DNA of 64,000 bases from JAUZRW01 sp034437755 (GTDB lineage Bacteria; Chloroflexota; Anaerolineae; Aggregatilineales; Phototrophicaceae): positions 1-64,000 of the forward strand of contig DAOTTV010000139.1 in NCBI GenBank assembly GCA_034437755.1, given 5' to 3'. This document shows, in pieces, positions 17,773 through 27,315 of this stretch (the first letter of the stretch is position 1; the number at the start of each line of letters is the position of its first letter). The notes under the pieces were generated by a model. The model ran no database searches, was not told the origin of the DNA, and worked only from the letters and a program-made list of their open reading frames with translations. The position numbers and the translations under genes are program-made.

Positions 17773-20173
17773 AGGACGCAGGCCGTTCATCAGCCAAAAA
17801 GCGGTCGAAGCCGCGCTCGACACGCTCAATTATTCCACCGGTGATGCGTCCGAAGCTGAGACACTCAATCATCTGACGCTTGTTGACCTTGAGCTACAAT
17901 CGCCAGCGTGCCCGCCGACCGACCAACAGCAATTACGGTCGATCATCGTCAATGAGATTTTGTACGACATGATCGAGCAGACTTTGCGCCGATGCTTGCA
18001 CGCTAATAAGCTGGAACTACCCGCTTTGTCTGCCGATGTCGATGCCGTCATCGCACATATTCACACAGTGTTCGCGCGCGATAACACCGAACTGAGCGTC
18101 TGGACATATGTTTACTATTACTACTTAAAGCCGGAATTCGGCTGGACACAACAGCAATTTGCTGATTTGGTCGGCAAAGCGCCGCGTGTGTTACGGCGTT
18201 ATAAGCGATATGCGCTGGAGAAACTGACTGAACAATGGATTACAGCCGAATGGCAGGCGAATCGTCGGTATCATTATCAACGTCTTATCCATCAAATTCC
18301 GCTGGGGAAACCGTCGGTTTTTGCCGGACGTGTGGCGGAACGAAAGCAAATTCTACGAGCACTAGGTGAGACCTATCAACAGATGATTGCGGTTGTTGGC
18401 GGGCGTGGCATGGGCAAGACAACCTTCGTTCGGCATCTGCTGGCGACTCTATTCGATGATACTTTCTATCGCTATCTTGTCTGGGTAGATACACCCCGAC
18501 ATGCTGATGATGTGCAAGAACAATTGCAACAGACGCTACTCACGCATTATTCGCGCTCAGACATCACAGATGTCTTAATCAATCATCCAACAATCATCGT
18601 TATTGATGATGTGACCGCCGATGTCGTACAGTCTGAAGCGTGGCAATCGCTCATTACACGTCTGACTCCGGCGACGGTCATCATCACGACGACTGACAAA
18701 ACGCTCTTCTCACCGACTGAGATGCTGACCGTCGTTCTCGCACCTTTACAGCGTATGGATGTCATGGATTGGGTGGTACAGTTCTACAAGGCGCGGCGAA
18801 TATCGACGAGCTACATTGAGCCGGATGTTGCCGCTATTTGGAGTAAGGTCGGCGGCTATCCGCAGGCGATTGATTTTTGTCTGCAACATTTCATAACAGA
18901 TGATACCGATCCACAGGTGTACAGAAAAGCCATACAATTGTTGTATGCTGACGCTGACCAACAAATGAAACCGTCAGCGCGTCGTTTGTGGCATCTCCTC
19001 AGCCTACATCCACAGGAGCGATTGTCGCCAGATTTCATCGAACAGGGGATAGCCTATGGCATATGCCAGCGCGCTGATGTAGCCACGCTCGAACAAGCAT
19101 GGGTCGTACAGCACAATGTCGAGCCGTATCAGTTGCTCAAGGTGGCGCGTCAGCACGTGATGAGTCTGTATGAGCGCGAGACTGACGCACATCTTCAGAT
19201 CGTGACGGATGACTGGGTGCGCGCGACACTAGCCGAGACATCCTCATGGATCGCGCTGTGGGAATATGTGCTACTGGCGGACTGGCTGTCGCTTTCTGCG
19301 GATGTACTGCGGGACATCATGCTCAAGATATATCAGACAGCGTTTGATAATGGGCACTGGCTAACCTGGCGCCGGATATTCGATCGGCATTCGTCTGTCT
19401 GGATGACAACGCCTGAATTACAACTGGCGGTTGCTATTTGTGAGCGTGAGACGATGGCTTATCGCCAATCCGCACAGCACCTACAAACCTTGATCCAGGC
19501 CTGCGGTCGGGCGGGGGATTTTGTCTTACAATCACGGGCAGAGTATCACTTCGCGGTTTTATTGCGCTTGCTCGGTGAATACCAGCAAGCACTGAGCCGA
19601 TTGATCCAGATCGAAAAACGCCCGCAGACGGGAGTCGAACGGGATGATATTCTCTATCAGCGAGCACGTATCGCGCTGGATCGACAGACTGCTGATCAAG
19701 CATTGGACATCCTCGGTCAAATCCAGAACCAAACACTGACGGTACATCTGCTTGCGGCGGAAGCGCTGTATCAAACTGAGGCATACGGCGACGCACTGCG
19801 AACGGCGCTACAGTGTCTGGAGCGACCGCATACGGAGCGTGATCTCATTGCCCTCTACAACTTGATCGGGCGGTGTCATCATCAGCAGGGTAACTACAAA
19901 GAGGCGATTGATTTCCTCAATGCCGCGCTGATGATTATACAGAAACATGCCTATCACAACCTGCGTGTCTCGCGTACACAGTTGAACCTCAGCGCTGTAC
20001 TGATCGATGCTGGTGAATATGACGAAGCTGAAGACTTGCTTGACCAAGCTGAGCAACTGAACCAGACGCTTAAAGATCGGGTCGGTAAGCGGGCGATCAA
20101 ACGCAATCGCCAGCAATTGCACAGCGCCCGCCTACAAGCGCGCTATCAGCGCCAACAGTCCGACCCAGAATAG
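17735..20173 (+). CDS. STAND-type NTPase with N-terminal HTH-like region and C-terminal TPRs
   Basis: This protein is about 812 residues from the ATG at 17735 (AGGG upstream; an ATG two codons later is possible). It has a basic N-terminus, a helical region with an HTH-like segment (about 130-165, GWTQQQFADLVGKAPRVLRR), an NTPase core with Walker A GGRGMGKTT (about 221-229) and Walker B TIIVIDDV (about 285), a winged-helix-like region, and about ten TPR-type repeats (about 540-800, such as YKEAIDFLNAAL). This layout fits STAND switches, where ligand sensing by repeats controls oligomerisation and output. Output could be DNA binding through the N-terminus. STAND proteins serve as regulators and also as phage-defence sensors; no effector nuclease or toxin domain is visible. 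Confidence 0.8.
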   Translation: MPMSTRSRRRSGKGRRPFISQKAVEAALDTLNYSTGDASEAETLNHLTLVDLELQSPACPPTDQQQLRSIIVNEILYDMIEQTLRRCLHANKLELPALSADVDAVIAHIHTVFARDNTELSVWTYVYYYYLKPEFGWTQQQFADLVGKAPRVLRRYKRYALEKLTEQWITAEWQANRRYHYQRLIHQIPLGKPSVFAGRVAERKQILRALGETYQQMIAVVGGRGMGKTTFVRHLLATLFDDTFYRYLVWVDTPRHADDVQEQLQQTLLTHYSRSDITDVLINHPTIIVIDDVTADVVQSEAWQSLITRLTPATVIITTTDKTLFSPTEMLTVVLAPLQRMDVMDWVVQFYKARRISTSYIEPDVAAIWSKVGGYPQAIDFCLQHFITDDTDPQVYRKAIQLLYADADQQMKPSARRLWHLLSLHPQERLSPDFIEQGIAYGICQRADVATLEQAWVVQHNVEPYQLLKVARQHVMSLYERETDAHLQIVTDDWVRATLAETSSWIALWEYVLLADWLSLSADVLRDIMLKIYQTAFDNGHWLTWRRIFDRHSSVWMTTPELQLAVAICERETMAYRQSAQHLQTLIQACGRAGDFVLQSRAEYHFAVLLRLLGEYQQALSRLIQIEKRPQTGVERDDILYQRARIALDRQTADQALDILGQIQNQTLTVHLLAAEALYQTEAYGDALRTALQCLERPHTERDLIALYNLIGRCHHQQGNYKEAIDFLNAALMIIQKHAYHNLRVSRTQLNLSAVLIDAGEYDEAEDLLDQAEQLNQTLKDRVGKRAIKRNRQQLHSARLQARYQRQQSDPE

Positions 20174-20180
20174 CGTGAGT

Positions 20181-20918
20181 TCAGTCCGGTAATTTAGCGC
20201 TCGCCTGTTTATCCACCGCCCAGATGATATGTGCATGTTGACTGCGTGCGATCACCTGTGCCGGATATTCATCCGGTTGATAATCGCCTTCGAGAACTTC
20301 GTAGAGCGCGTCGGCTTTGCTCGCACCGGCAATCAAGAACATGATATTTGAACTCGCGAGAATCGCTGTCTGTGAGAGCGTGATACGTTGTGCGCCCAAT
20401 TGATCGACGTGATGCGCGATCACCCACTTGTCGGTCTCATGGATGGCTTTCGTATGCGGGAATAGCGATGCTGTATGTCCGTCATCGCCCATTCCTAGTA
20501 GATTGAGATCGAACAATTGTTCATCCGCTTTGAAGAAGGCGCGTAGCTCGTCTTCGTAAGCACGGGCGGCTTTCTCTGCGTCCCACTCGGCTTTGATGCG
20601 ATGCACATTATCAGTCGGGATATCGATATGATCAATGAGTGTGCGCTTGACCATGCCGTAATTGCTCTGTGGGTTATCCGGTGGACTATGCCGCTCATCC
20701 CCCCAGAAGATATGAATCCGCGACCAATCAAGATAAATCGCATAATCTGTTCCCAGCAACGCGTACACCGGTTCAGGGGTTGAGCCGCCGGATAGCGCAA
20801 GGCTGAAGTGATCGTTCATATCCAGCGTCGCGTTAATGATACGCACGATGCGCTCGGCAGTATAACGGGCAAGGGCTGTCTGATCTGGTTGGACTTTCAA
20901 AATATCCCAGTTTGCCAT
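20181..20918 (-). CDS. pgl: 6-phosphogluconolactonase
   Basis: Pgl hydrolyses 6-phosphoglucono-lactone, the second step of the oxidative pentose phosphate pathway. The 245-residue protein shows the family motifs LALSGGSTPEPVY, FWGDERHSPPDNPQSNYG and LLGMGDDGHTASLFPH. The ATG at 20918 is preferred because the strong ribosome site GAGGAGG lies 10 bases upstream, inside the end of zwf. It begins five bases after the zwf stop, so the two enzymes of consecutive steps are coupled. The 3' end is only seven bases from the end of the converging STAND NTPase gene. Confidence 0.95.
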   Translation of the reverse strand: MANWDILKVQPDQTALARYTAERIVRIINATLDMNDHFSLALSGGSTPEPVYALLGTDYAIYLDWSRIHIFWGDERHSPPDNPQSNYGMVKRTLIDHIDIPTDNVHRIKAEWDAEKAARAYEDELRAFFKADEQLFDLNLLGMGDDGHTASLFPHTKAIHETDKWVIAHHVDQLGAQRITLSQTAILASSNIMFLIAGASKADALYEVLEGDYQPDEYPAQVIARSQHAHIIWAVDKQASAKLPD

Positions 20919-20923
20919 ATTCG

Positions 20924-22363
20924 CTAAGCCTCCTCGTGTAAGCATCCACTTTTGCGCCAGCGCCGTTGATCGCGTGCTAGGAACTCGCTGGCTTCTGTCG
21001 GCCCCCATGTGCCGCGCTCGTAGGTCACGGGGCGGCTATCTTGCTCGGCATAGGCGATGATCGGATCAAAAATCGCCCACGCTGTTTCGATCTCGTCACT
21101 GCGGGTGAACAACGACGGATCACCCTGTATTGCGTCTAAGATTAAACGCTCATACGCATCGGATATTTGCTCCTTAAACGAGTCTTTGTAGTGGAAAGTC
21201 ATATCCATACTGCGGAAGCCCTGCGCTGTGCCTGGGATTTTCGCCTCGAACTTGAGATGAATACCTTCATCGGGTTGGATGCACAGCGATAGCACATTGC
21301 GTGCGAATTTATCGCCTTCTTGTAGGTTAAATAGCATGTGTGGTGGCGATTTGAACTCGACCAATATCTTGGTGACTTTGGTTTTCATCGCTTTGCCGGA
21401 TCGCAAGTAAAAGGGCACTCCTCGCCAGCGCCAATTGTCGATGTTCAAGCGGACGGCGGCGTAGGTCGGCGTTTTAGAGTTGGGGTTCACGCCTTTGACA
21501 TCGTGATAGCCTTTGTATTGTCCGAGGATCACATCATCGGGCGTGACTGGACGAATCGCCTCTAGCACTTTCACTTTTTCGTTACGCAGGGCATTGGCAT
21601 CGAAGGACGATGGCGGCTCCATCGCCGTCAGCATCAGCAATTGCAACAGGTGATTCTGGAACATATCGCGCAGAATGCCCGCATCGTCGAAGTACGCGCC
21701 GCGCGTCTCGACATCTACCGTCTCAGACACGGTGATCTGGACGTTATCGACATAGTTTCGATTCCACACGGGTTCAAAGATGGTATTCGCAAAGCGGAAA
21801 AATAGAATATTCTGCGCGGTCTCTTTCCCTAGGTAATGGTCGATGCGATAGACCTGATGCTCATCGAATACGCCGTGAACGATATCATTCAGCGTGTGTG
21901 CGCTCTCTAAATCAGTGCCGAAGGGCTTCTCGATGACGATATGCCGCCAACCCTTGCCTTCGTCGACCATCTGCGCTGTGCCTAGATTTTTGATGATCGG
22001 CTCGTACAAGAAGGGCGCGACGCTCAAGTAATAGAGGCGATTGACGGGTTGATCGCCTTCGATGTCTGCCAAACCTGCCTGTATGGTCTCGAATTCATCG
22101 ATCTCGCTGGCATCTGCTGGCACATAGAAAATACGCGATCCAAAATCATCCCATGTATCGTCGTCATAATAGCTAGAAAATTCTTGAACGCCGTCTTTCA
22201 TCCGCTCACGGAAGTCCTCATGGCTGTATTTGGTACGCGAGACCCCCACTACCTGTACGTCGCCGTTCAACTTGCCTTTTTTGTACCTATTATAGAGTGC
22301 CGGCACCAGTTTACGGCGCGTGAGATCGCCCGATGCCCCGAAGATCAGTACGGTTGTCTTCAT
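20924..22363 (-). CDS. zwf: Glucose-6-phosphate 1-dehydrogenase
   Basis: Zwf oxidises glucose-6-phosphate to the lactone and yields NADPH. The 479-residue protein has the N-terminal nucleotide-binding motif FGASGDLTRRKL, the EKPFG motif, and the substrate-binding signature RIDHYLGKE (about 172-180). The ATG at 22363 is where the family begins. It forms a two-gene operon with pgl. The third enzyme of the branch, Gnd, is not in this window. Confidence 0.97.
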   Translation of the reverse strand: MKTTVLIFGASGDLTRRKLVPALYNRYKKGKLNGDVQVVGVSRTKYSHEDFRERMKDGVQEFSSYYDDDTWDDFGSRIFYVPADASEIDEFETIQAGLADIEGDQPVNRLYYLSVAPFLYEPIIKNLGTAQMVDEGKGWRHIVIEKPFGTDLESAHTLNDIVHGVFDEHQVYRIDHYLGKETAQNILFFRFANTIFEPVWNRNYVDNVQITVSETVDVETRGAYFDDAGILRDMFQNHLLQLLMLTAMEPPSSFDANALRNEKVKVLEAIRPVTPDDVILGQYKGYHDVKGVNPNSKTPTYAAVRLNIDNWRWRGVPFYLRSGKAMKTKVTKILVEFKSPPHMLFNLQEGDKFARNVLSLCIQPDEGIHLKFEAKIPGTAQGFRSMDMTFHYKDSFKEQISDAYERLILDAIQGDPSLFTRSDEIETAWAIFDPIIAYAEQDSRPVTYERGTWGPTEASEFLARDQRRWRKSGCLHEEA

Positions 22364-22504
22364 AAATCCACTTCTTTCTGTAGCTGATGTGAAATGTGTT
22401 GTAGTTTATAGATGTTGGTAAGCGACCATACATTACGTGATGATCTTGATCATTTGATTAATTTCGGGCTGGGCTTGTCTGGTAATCAGGTTGTGATGCG
22501 CGGG

Positions 22505-22537
22505 GGCGATGTGCGCTGATTTCGCGCATAGATCGCC
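22505..22537 (-). terminator. Hairpin downstream of the amidohydrolase gene
   Basis: On the minus strand GGCGAT and ATCGCC enclose an inner TGCGC/GCGCA stem, giving an 11-bp stem with a small internal loop. It is about 25 bp after the amidohydrolase stop. There is no T-run, so it may be a processing site or a weak terminator. Confidence 0.35.
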
Positions 22538-22562
22538 TTTATTCCCGGCATCACTGGCGGCT

Positions 22563-24536
22563 TTACGTCATTTCCATATAATCATCTTTGACAGTTTCTG
22601 TGATATCGATATTCATGATGTCCATCATCTCATGCACGAAATCGGCTTTGTTGCGTGCATCACTCTGTGACCACGTGCGCGTCTTGATTTCCAAGAAGAA
22701 ATCATTGACCTGCGGTTGTGTTAGTTTATCGACGTTGATGAAGTACAGCACGCCTTTGTACAGCACGCGCCACCGCCGCCGATCTTTATGTAGCTCGCGC
22801 TCGTCATCCGCCTGAAAATACTCACGGTAGAAGCGGAGCGGTTGTGTCGCTGGCGAGATGAAGCGTGACCGTGATAAGACGACTGCATCGTTGAAAACGA
22901 CTTCTTTTTCGCTGGTGGTATAAGTCAAGCGTTGTCGCACCCATTCGACATTGCCATCGCCATCAATGCGATCATCCTCGCGGTAACGGATGCGCGTGTT
23001 CTCTTTCTCAAAGACGAAATAGCTATCGTACTGACGATAATGAACTGACTTGAGGACTTCGACATGCTCATGCGCCAGCAATTCTTCGACGATGTTGGGG
23101 TCGCTGATACGCGCTTTCATCTGGATTTCGAAGCTCTCTTGCCGTTCGACCCCGACACCGGTCGCTACCAGTTTATGCAGGGGGTTTTGCTCAATCTCTT
23201 CAAGGAACTTGCCGACTTTCTCGGCGTAGGTTGCCGATTGCTGATGCAGGGCAGGCTCGTCGATGGTGTTCAGGGCGCGGTCGCGCATCAACACTTTACC
23301 GTTGACGATTGTATGTTGTACGTCTGCGCTTTTGCTGGCGTATACAATCTGGGAGTAGATCGCCTCGGGATTAAAGTCAAAGTGAGGAATATTGTGCAGA
23401 GGGCTTGCATCCAGCACGATCACATCGGCATATTTGCCAACTTCTAGGCTACCGGTCACGTCGCCCATGCCCAGCGCCCGCGCACCGTTAATCGTCGCCA
23501 TCTGCAGTGCTTGCTGGGCAGGCAAAGCAGTCGGGTTCAACGGCGTGACCTTCGCCAGCAATGCCGCGAGCCGCATCTCTTCGAACATATCGAGATCGTT
23601 GTTACTGGCTGGCCCATCGGTGCCAATAGCGACATTGATGCCGAATTCGAGCATTTGTGTAATGGGGGCGATACCGCTCGACAGCTTGAGATTAGCAGAC
23701 GGACAATGCGCCACCGATGCGCCATGTCGGGCGAACATTCGCATCTCGTGTTCGTCGATGTGGACGCAGTGCGCGGCGTTGATCGGCACATCTAGCACGT
23801 TATGATCTTTGATGTGCGGGACAACTGTCTTGCCAAAATCATTCAGATTATCTTCGACTTCGCGCTCGGTCTCGGCAACGTGAATCATCATCATCGGCGC
23901 GTCGAAGTCTTGCACGATCTTCACGCACTCTTGCAAAATTTCGCCTGTGGTCGAGTAGGGCGCATGGGGGGCGATCGAGGGTGTGATGAGCGGGTGATCT
24001 TGCCACGCCTTCATGAAATCGCGCGTGTAGCTCAGGCTATCGTCGTAATTGCCGGCATCCGGTGTCGGAAATTTGAGAATCGACTCGCAGAGCAAGGCAC
24101 GTAAGCCTGCTTCAGCTGTCGCTTCGGCAACGTCGGCTTCAAAGTAATACATATCAGCAAACGCGGTGACACCGCCACGTATCATCTCGGCACAGGCGAG
24201 GGACGTTCCTAATTTACACATCTCCGGGCTGACGAACTCGCGCTCAACGGGCATGATGTAACCCATCAGCCATACGTCGAGGCGCAAGTCATCCGCCATG
24301 CCACGTAGTAAGGTCATCGGTACATGGGTATGCGCGTTGACCAGACCGGGTAGAATATACTGTCCGCTACAATCGATGCTGTCATCGGCGCTATATTGAC
24401 CGTCGAGTGCCTCGCGCGTGCCAACTGCGATGATTTTGTCGTCTTTAATCACTAACATCCCATTATGGATGAGATCAAAGTTTTCGTTCATTGTGACAAT
24501 TGTGCCACTATGTAAGATAATATCCGCTTTTTCCAA
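22563..24536 (-). CDS. Amidohydrolase (MTA/SAH deaminase-type) fused to a CYTH-like domain
   Basis: Residues 1-450 form a cytosine/adenosine-deaminase-type amidohydrolase of the MtaD/SahH-deaminase group: metal ligands His69 and His71 in NAHTH, His219 and Glu222 in MIHVAETE, His256 in AAHC and Asp307 in GTDGP. Such enzymes deaminate S-adenosylhomocysteine, methylthioadenosine or adenosine. Residues 465-657 are an extra C-terminal domain that resembles CYTH (triphosphate tunnel) proteins: EIQMK at 470-474, DSYF and TRIRYRE (about 504-520), RLTYT (536-540), a basic strand near 587-592 and FFLEIK near 613-618. Two expected acidic positions are changed (ExExK reads ExQxK and EIE reads EIK), so it may bind rather than hydrolyse. 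Typical MtaD-type enzymes are about 430 residues. Confidence 0.85.
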   Translation of the reverse strand: MEKADIILHSGTIVTMNENFDLIHNGMLVIKDDKIIAVGTREALDGQYSADDSIDCSGQYILPGLVNAHTHVPMTLLRGMADDLRLDVWLMGYIMPVEREFVSPEMCKLGTSLACAEMIRGGVTAFADMYYFEADVAEATAEAGLRALLCESILKFPTPDAGNYDDSLSYTRDFMKAWQDHPLITPSIAPHAPYSTTGEILQECVKIVQDFDAPMMMIHVAETEREVEDNLNDFGKTVVPHIKDHNVLDVPINAAHCVHIDEHEMRMFARHGASVAHCPSANLKLSSGIAPITQMLEFGINVAIGTDGPASNNDLDMFEEMRLAALLAKVTPLNPTALPAQQALQMATINGARALGMGDVTGSLEVGKYADVIVLDASPLHNIPHFDFNPEAIYSQIVYASKSADVQHTIVNGKVLMRDRALNTIDEPALHQQSATYAEKVGKFLEEIEQNPLHKLVATGVGVERQESFEIQMKARISDPNIVEELLAHEHVEVLKSVHYRQYDSYFVFEKENTRIRYREDDRIDGDGNVEWVRQRLTYTTSEKEVVFNDAVVLSRSRFISPATQPLRFYREYFQADDERELHKDRRRWRVLYKGVLYFINVDKLTQPQVNDFFLEIKTRTWSQSDARNKADFVHEMMDIMNIDITETVKDDYMEMT

Positions 24537-24630
24537 CGTAATCTCCTATTTCAATGCGGGCGAATTTGGGCGATTATACTGTGTAAGTCATATTTATGCA
24601 GTATGTAGTTAAACAATGAGTGGAGTCGTG

Positions 24631-26784
24631 ATGTCCAAACGCCTACAATTGATAGTCACTACACTAGAAGCCGCGCTGGTCGGTCTGTTCTTCATTCAGA
24701 GCTTACGCTTTTTGATTGGGTCGCTGTATAGTCGCGTGTCGAGCGCGTCATTGCTCACGGCTTATCCTGATCTGAGCGTATCGCCGACGACTCCCGGCGT
24801 TGTTGATGTGGAAACGCTGACGATAGAAGTGGGCTTGCTGGGTTTATTCATCGCCTTACCCCTCTTGACGATCTTGCTCGGCAATTTGCGCCCGATGTTT
24901 GTGGTGGCTGTCGCGCTGGTTGCGGTTGGGCGCGCCCTGATTAACACGCCATTTGATCCGATCACCGCGACGATTGCCGCCGAGATGGCGATCAGTGGTG
25001 GCTTGATTTATATCAGTCTGTTATCGAGCCAGCGTGCACGCCTGATCCCATATTTTTTCATTTTAGGTCTGGTGCTCGATCAGGTGGTGCGCGCCGCTGG
25101 TAACACGCTCGATCCTCTGCTGTTCAACGAGACGCTCCGTATCGCGCTCGGCGGTACGGTTTTCGCGCTCTCCGTCCCCGCTTTACAAGTGTTGTTATCG
25201 ATCTTGGTGGGTGTTGTCAGCATCGTCAATATCATCTTGCCACGCTTCGACGCAACAGGGCGCACTCGTGAGGGGACAGCGGTCGATCTCAATCGTGGGA
25301 TTCTGACGTTGTGGGGGGCGGTCGGGCTGAGCGCTCTACTATTTTTACAGTTATCTTTGCTCGCCTTGCCTAACGCACTTGCCGCCCGTGCAGATGTCGA
25401 TTATACGCTTTTCGCGCCTCTGGTCTTGCTGGCGACAATGCTTCCCTTGATTCCAGAGATGCGCGCACAGGCACGGCGTTTCATCGCACCGTTCGACGCG
25501 AGCACACGCGGTTGGATCTGGTTAATTGTGTTGACGTTATTGCTGGTGATCGGTGTTCGCGTGCAGAATCTGCCCCTGAATGCGGGCATTCTGTTACCGA
25601 TCGGCGGCATTGCGCTGGTCTTCGCGCAATTCATCGCAAGCATGATTTGGTGGTGGTTGGTGCGCCCCCGCACTGAAGATGAATATAACGTTGGGGGCTT
25701 GTGGTTGGTATTATCGATGTTGATCTTCACGATACTCGTCGGGGCTGATTTCTTCACTTATGAGTATGCGTTTGTGCGCGATCTCGCCGAACCGCTCGCC
25801 TTCTTGAATCCGGTCGTGCCTAGTTTGTTACGCGGCTTTCGCGGGCTTGGTCTGGGCGTTATTCTCCTTGCCGCGCTTCTGTCAATCCTACCTATGCTCC
25901 AGACCACGCGCCGGATTCCATGGCAGGGCGGTCGCTTGCCTGAGTTGCTGACGTGGCTCGTGCTGGTGATTGGCACAACTGGTCTCACTGCTTATCTGGT
26001 TCAGCCCCCACTCGTCAGTCCGGTGGCAAATGTCGATGAACTGCGCGTGGCGACTTATAACATTCACAGTGGCTACAGCGAATACTTCGATATGACTCTG
26101 CCCGACATCGCCGCGACAATTGCCAGTAGTGGGGCAGATGTTGTCCTGTTACAGGAAGTTGACGCCGGGCGCTTGATGAGCTTTGGGGTCGATCAAACGC
26201 TGTGGTTGGCGCGGCAATTGGGCATGGATCGTCGCTTTTATGCGACTAACGAAGGGTTATATGGACTAGCTGTGATTTCGAAAGTGCCGATTGTCTTTGA
26301 TGATGGCGAATTACTGCCCAGCATCGATCAGCAAACGGGACTCCAACGCGTGCAAATCCGACCGGATACTGGCGTTATCACGCTTTATAACACGTCACTG
26401 GGTCTGCTCTTACAAGGGAGCAACTTAAATACGCTGGAAGATAATCAGATTTCACAGATGAATACGATCATGGGGATTATCGCCCGCCATATCAATCAGG
26501 ATTATGGTGGGCAACTGGGACGCACGATTCTGGGTGGCACATTCCATAACACACCCCGCTCACCCGTGATGCAAATCCCGCGCGATAATGGCTTCATCGA
26601 CCCTTTCGCTGGAACAAACCTGCAACTCTCAGCGACATTACGCCGGATCAACCTGCCGCCAGCACGCTATGACTACATCTGGTTATGGGCGCAGTCGCTA
26701 GACCCCCTTGGTACGAACGTGATTGATAGTGATGCATCCGACCACCGCCTGGCAGTGATCGGCGTGCAGATCAGCCGTAACTGA
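24631..26784 (+). CDS. Polytopic membrane protein with C-terminal endonuclease/exonuclease/phosphatase domain
   Basis: The protein has about 717 residues from the ATG at 24631, which has GGAG five bases upstream (an ATG at 24616 lacks this). Residues 1-465 contain about 12 hydrophobic segments. The rest is an EEP-type domain: LRVATYNIHSG, VVLLQEVDAG, a middle strand with YGLAVISKVPI, and SDASDHRLAVIGVQI at the end, matching the Asn, Glu and Asp-His ligands of this fold. The domain should face outside. EEP domains cut DNA or phosphoesters such as sphingomyelin or inositol phosphates; the substrate here is unknown. The gene is divergent from the amidohydrolase. Confidence 0.83.
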   Translation: MSKRLQLIVTTLEAALVGLFFIQSLRFLIGSLYSRVSSASLLTAYPDLSVSPTTPGVVDVETLTIEVGLLGLFIALPLLTILLGNLRPMFVVAVALVAVGRALINTPFDPITATIAAEMAISGGLIYISLLSSQRARLIPYFFILGLVLDQVVRAAGNTLDPLLFNETLRIALGGTVFALSVPALQVLLSILVGVVSIVNIILPRFDATGRTREGTAVDLNRGILTLWGAVGLSALLFLQLSLLALPNALAARADVDYTLFAPLVLLATMLPLIPEMRAQARRFIAPFDASTRGWIWLIVLTLLLVIGVRVQNLPLNAGILLPIGGIALVFAQFIASMIWWWLVRPRTEDEYNVGGLWLVLSMLIFTILVGADFFTYEYAFVRDLAEPLAFLNPVVPSLLRGFRGLGLGVILLAALLSILPMLQTTRRIPWQGGRLPELLTWLVLVIGTTGLTAYLVQPPLVSPVANVDELRVATYNIHSGYSEYFDMTLPDIAATIASSGADVVLLQEVDAGRLMSFGVDQTLWLARQLGMDRRFYATNEGLYGLAVISKVPIVFDDGELLPSIDQQTGLQRVQIRPDTGVITLYNTSLGLLLQGSNLNTLEDNQISQMNTIMGIIARHINQDYGGQLGRTILGGTFHNTPRSPVMQIPRDNGFIDPFAGTNLQLSATLRRINLPPARYDYIWLWAQSLDPLGTNVIDSDASDHRLAVIGVQISRN

Positions 26785-26796
26785 TCGCATGATCGC

Positions 26797-27300
26797 TCAA
26801 TCGTTGGCGATGCCGACGACGATCAGCAGAACGGGCACGACACAGCAGAACAACTGAATGAACAGCCCCGCACGTCCGGCGAAGTTCCACAAGCCAGCGA
26901 AAATGCCGAAGAACGCGCCGGCAACTCCGCTGACGAAATCCCAGATACCCTGCAAAAACGGCGGCAGGTTGATCTGGGATGCGGGCGCATCTTCCGCGAT
27001 CGTTGGCGGGACGGGGGTCGGTGTCATGGGTGGCGCGACGATTGCCGTCAGGGTCGCCTCTGCTCGTCGTTCGATCGTTGCTTCGAGTTGTTCGGGATTG
27101 GGTGTGCCTGTCTGCGCGGCGATTTGCGTCAGACGAGCATCCACGCCCGATTGAACGGTGGCTTCTAGCTGAGCATCATTGTCAATTAGCGGTACGTCAT
27201 AGAACTGGGCGACCATTGCCAATACTAGCATCAGCAAGAGAATGCCCATTGCACTATAACGCAAGATTTTCGATACTTTGAGTGATTTGAGTTTATCCAT
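26797..27300 (-). CDS. Hypothetical membrane protein downstream of rnc
   Basis: This is a 167-residue protein with a basic N-terminus, a transmembrane helix (about 14-33), an Ala/Thr/Pro-rich middle with two ExxLEATxxRR-like repeats, and hydrophobic C-terminal helices (about 118-165) rich in Gly, Phe and Cys. I do not recognise the family. It follows rnc by 15 bp and is likely the last gene of the moaC-moaDE-rnc unit. Its 3' end lies 12 bp from the end of the converging nuclease gene. Confidence 0.65.
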   Translation of the reverse strand: MDKLKSLKVSKILRYSAMGILLLMLVLAMVAQFYDVPLIDNDAQLEATVQSGVDARLTQIAAQTGTPNPEQLEATIERRAEATLTAIVAPPMTPTPVPPTIAEDAPASQINLPPFLQGIWDFVSGVAGAFFGIFAGLWNFAGRAGLFIQLFCCVVPVLLIVVGIAND

Positions 27301-27315
27301 ATTCGGCTTATAGTC

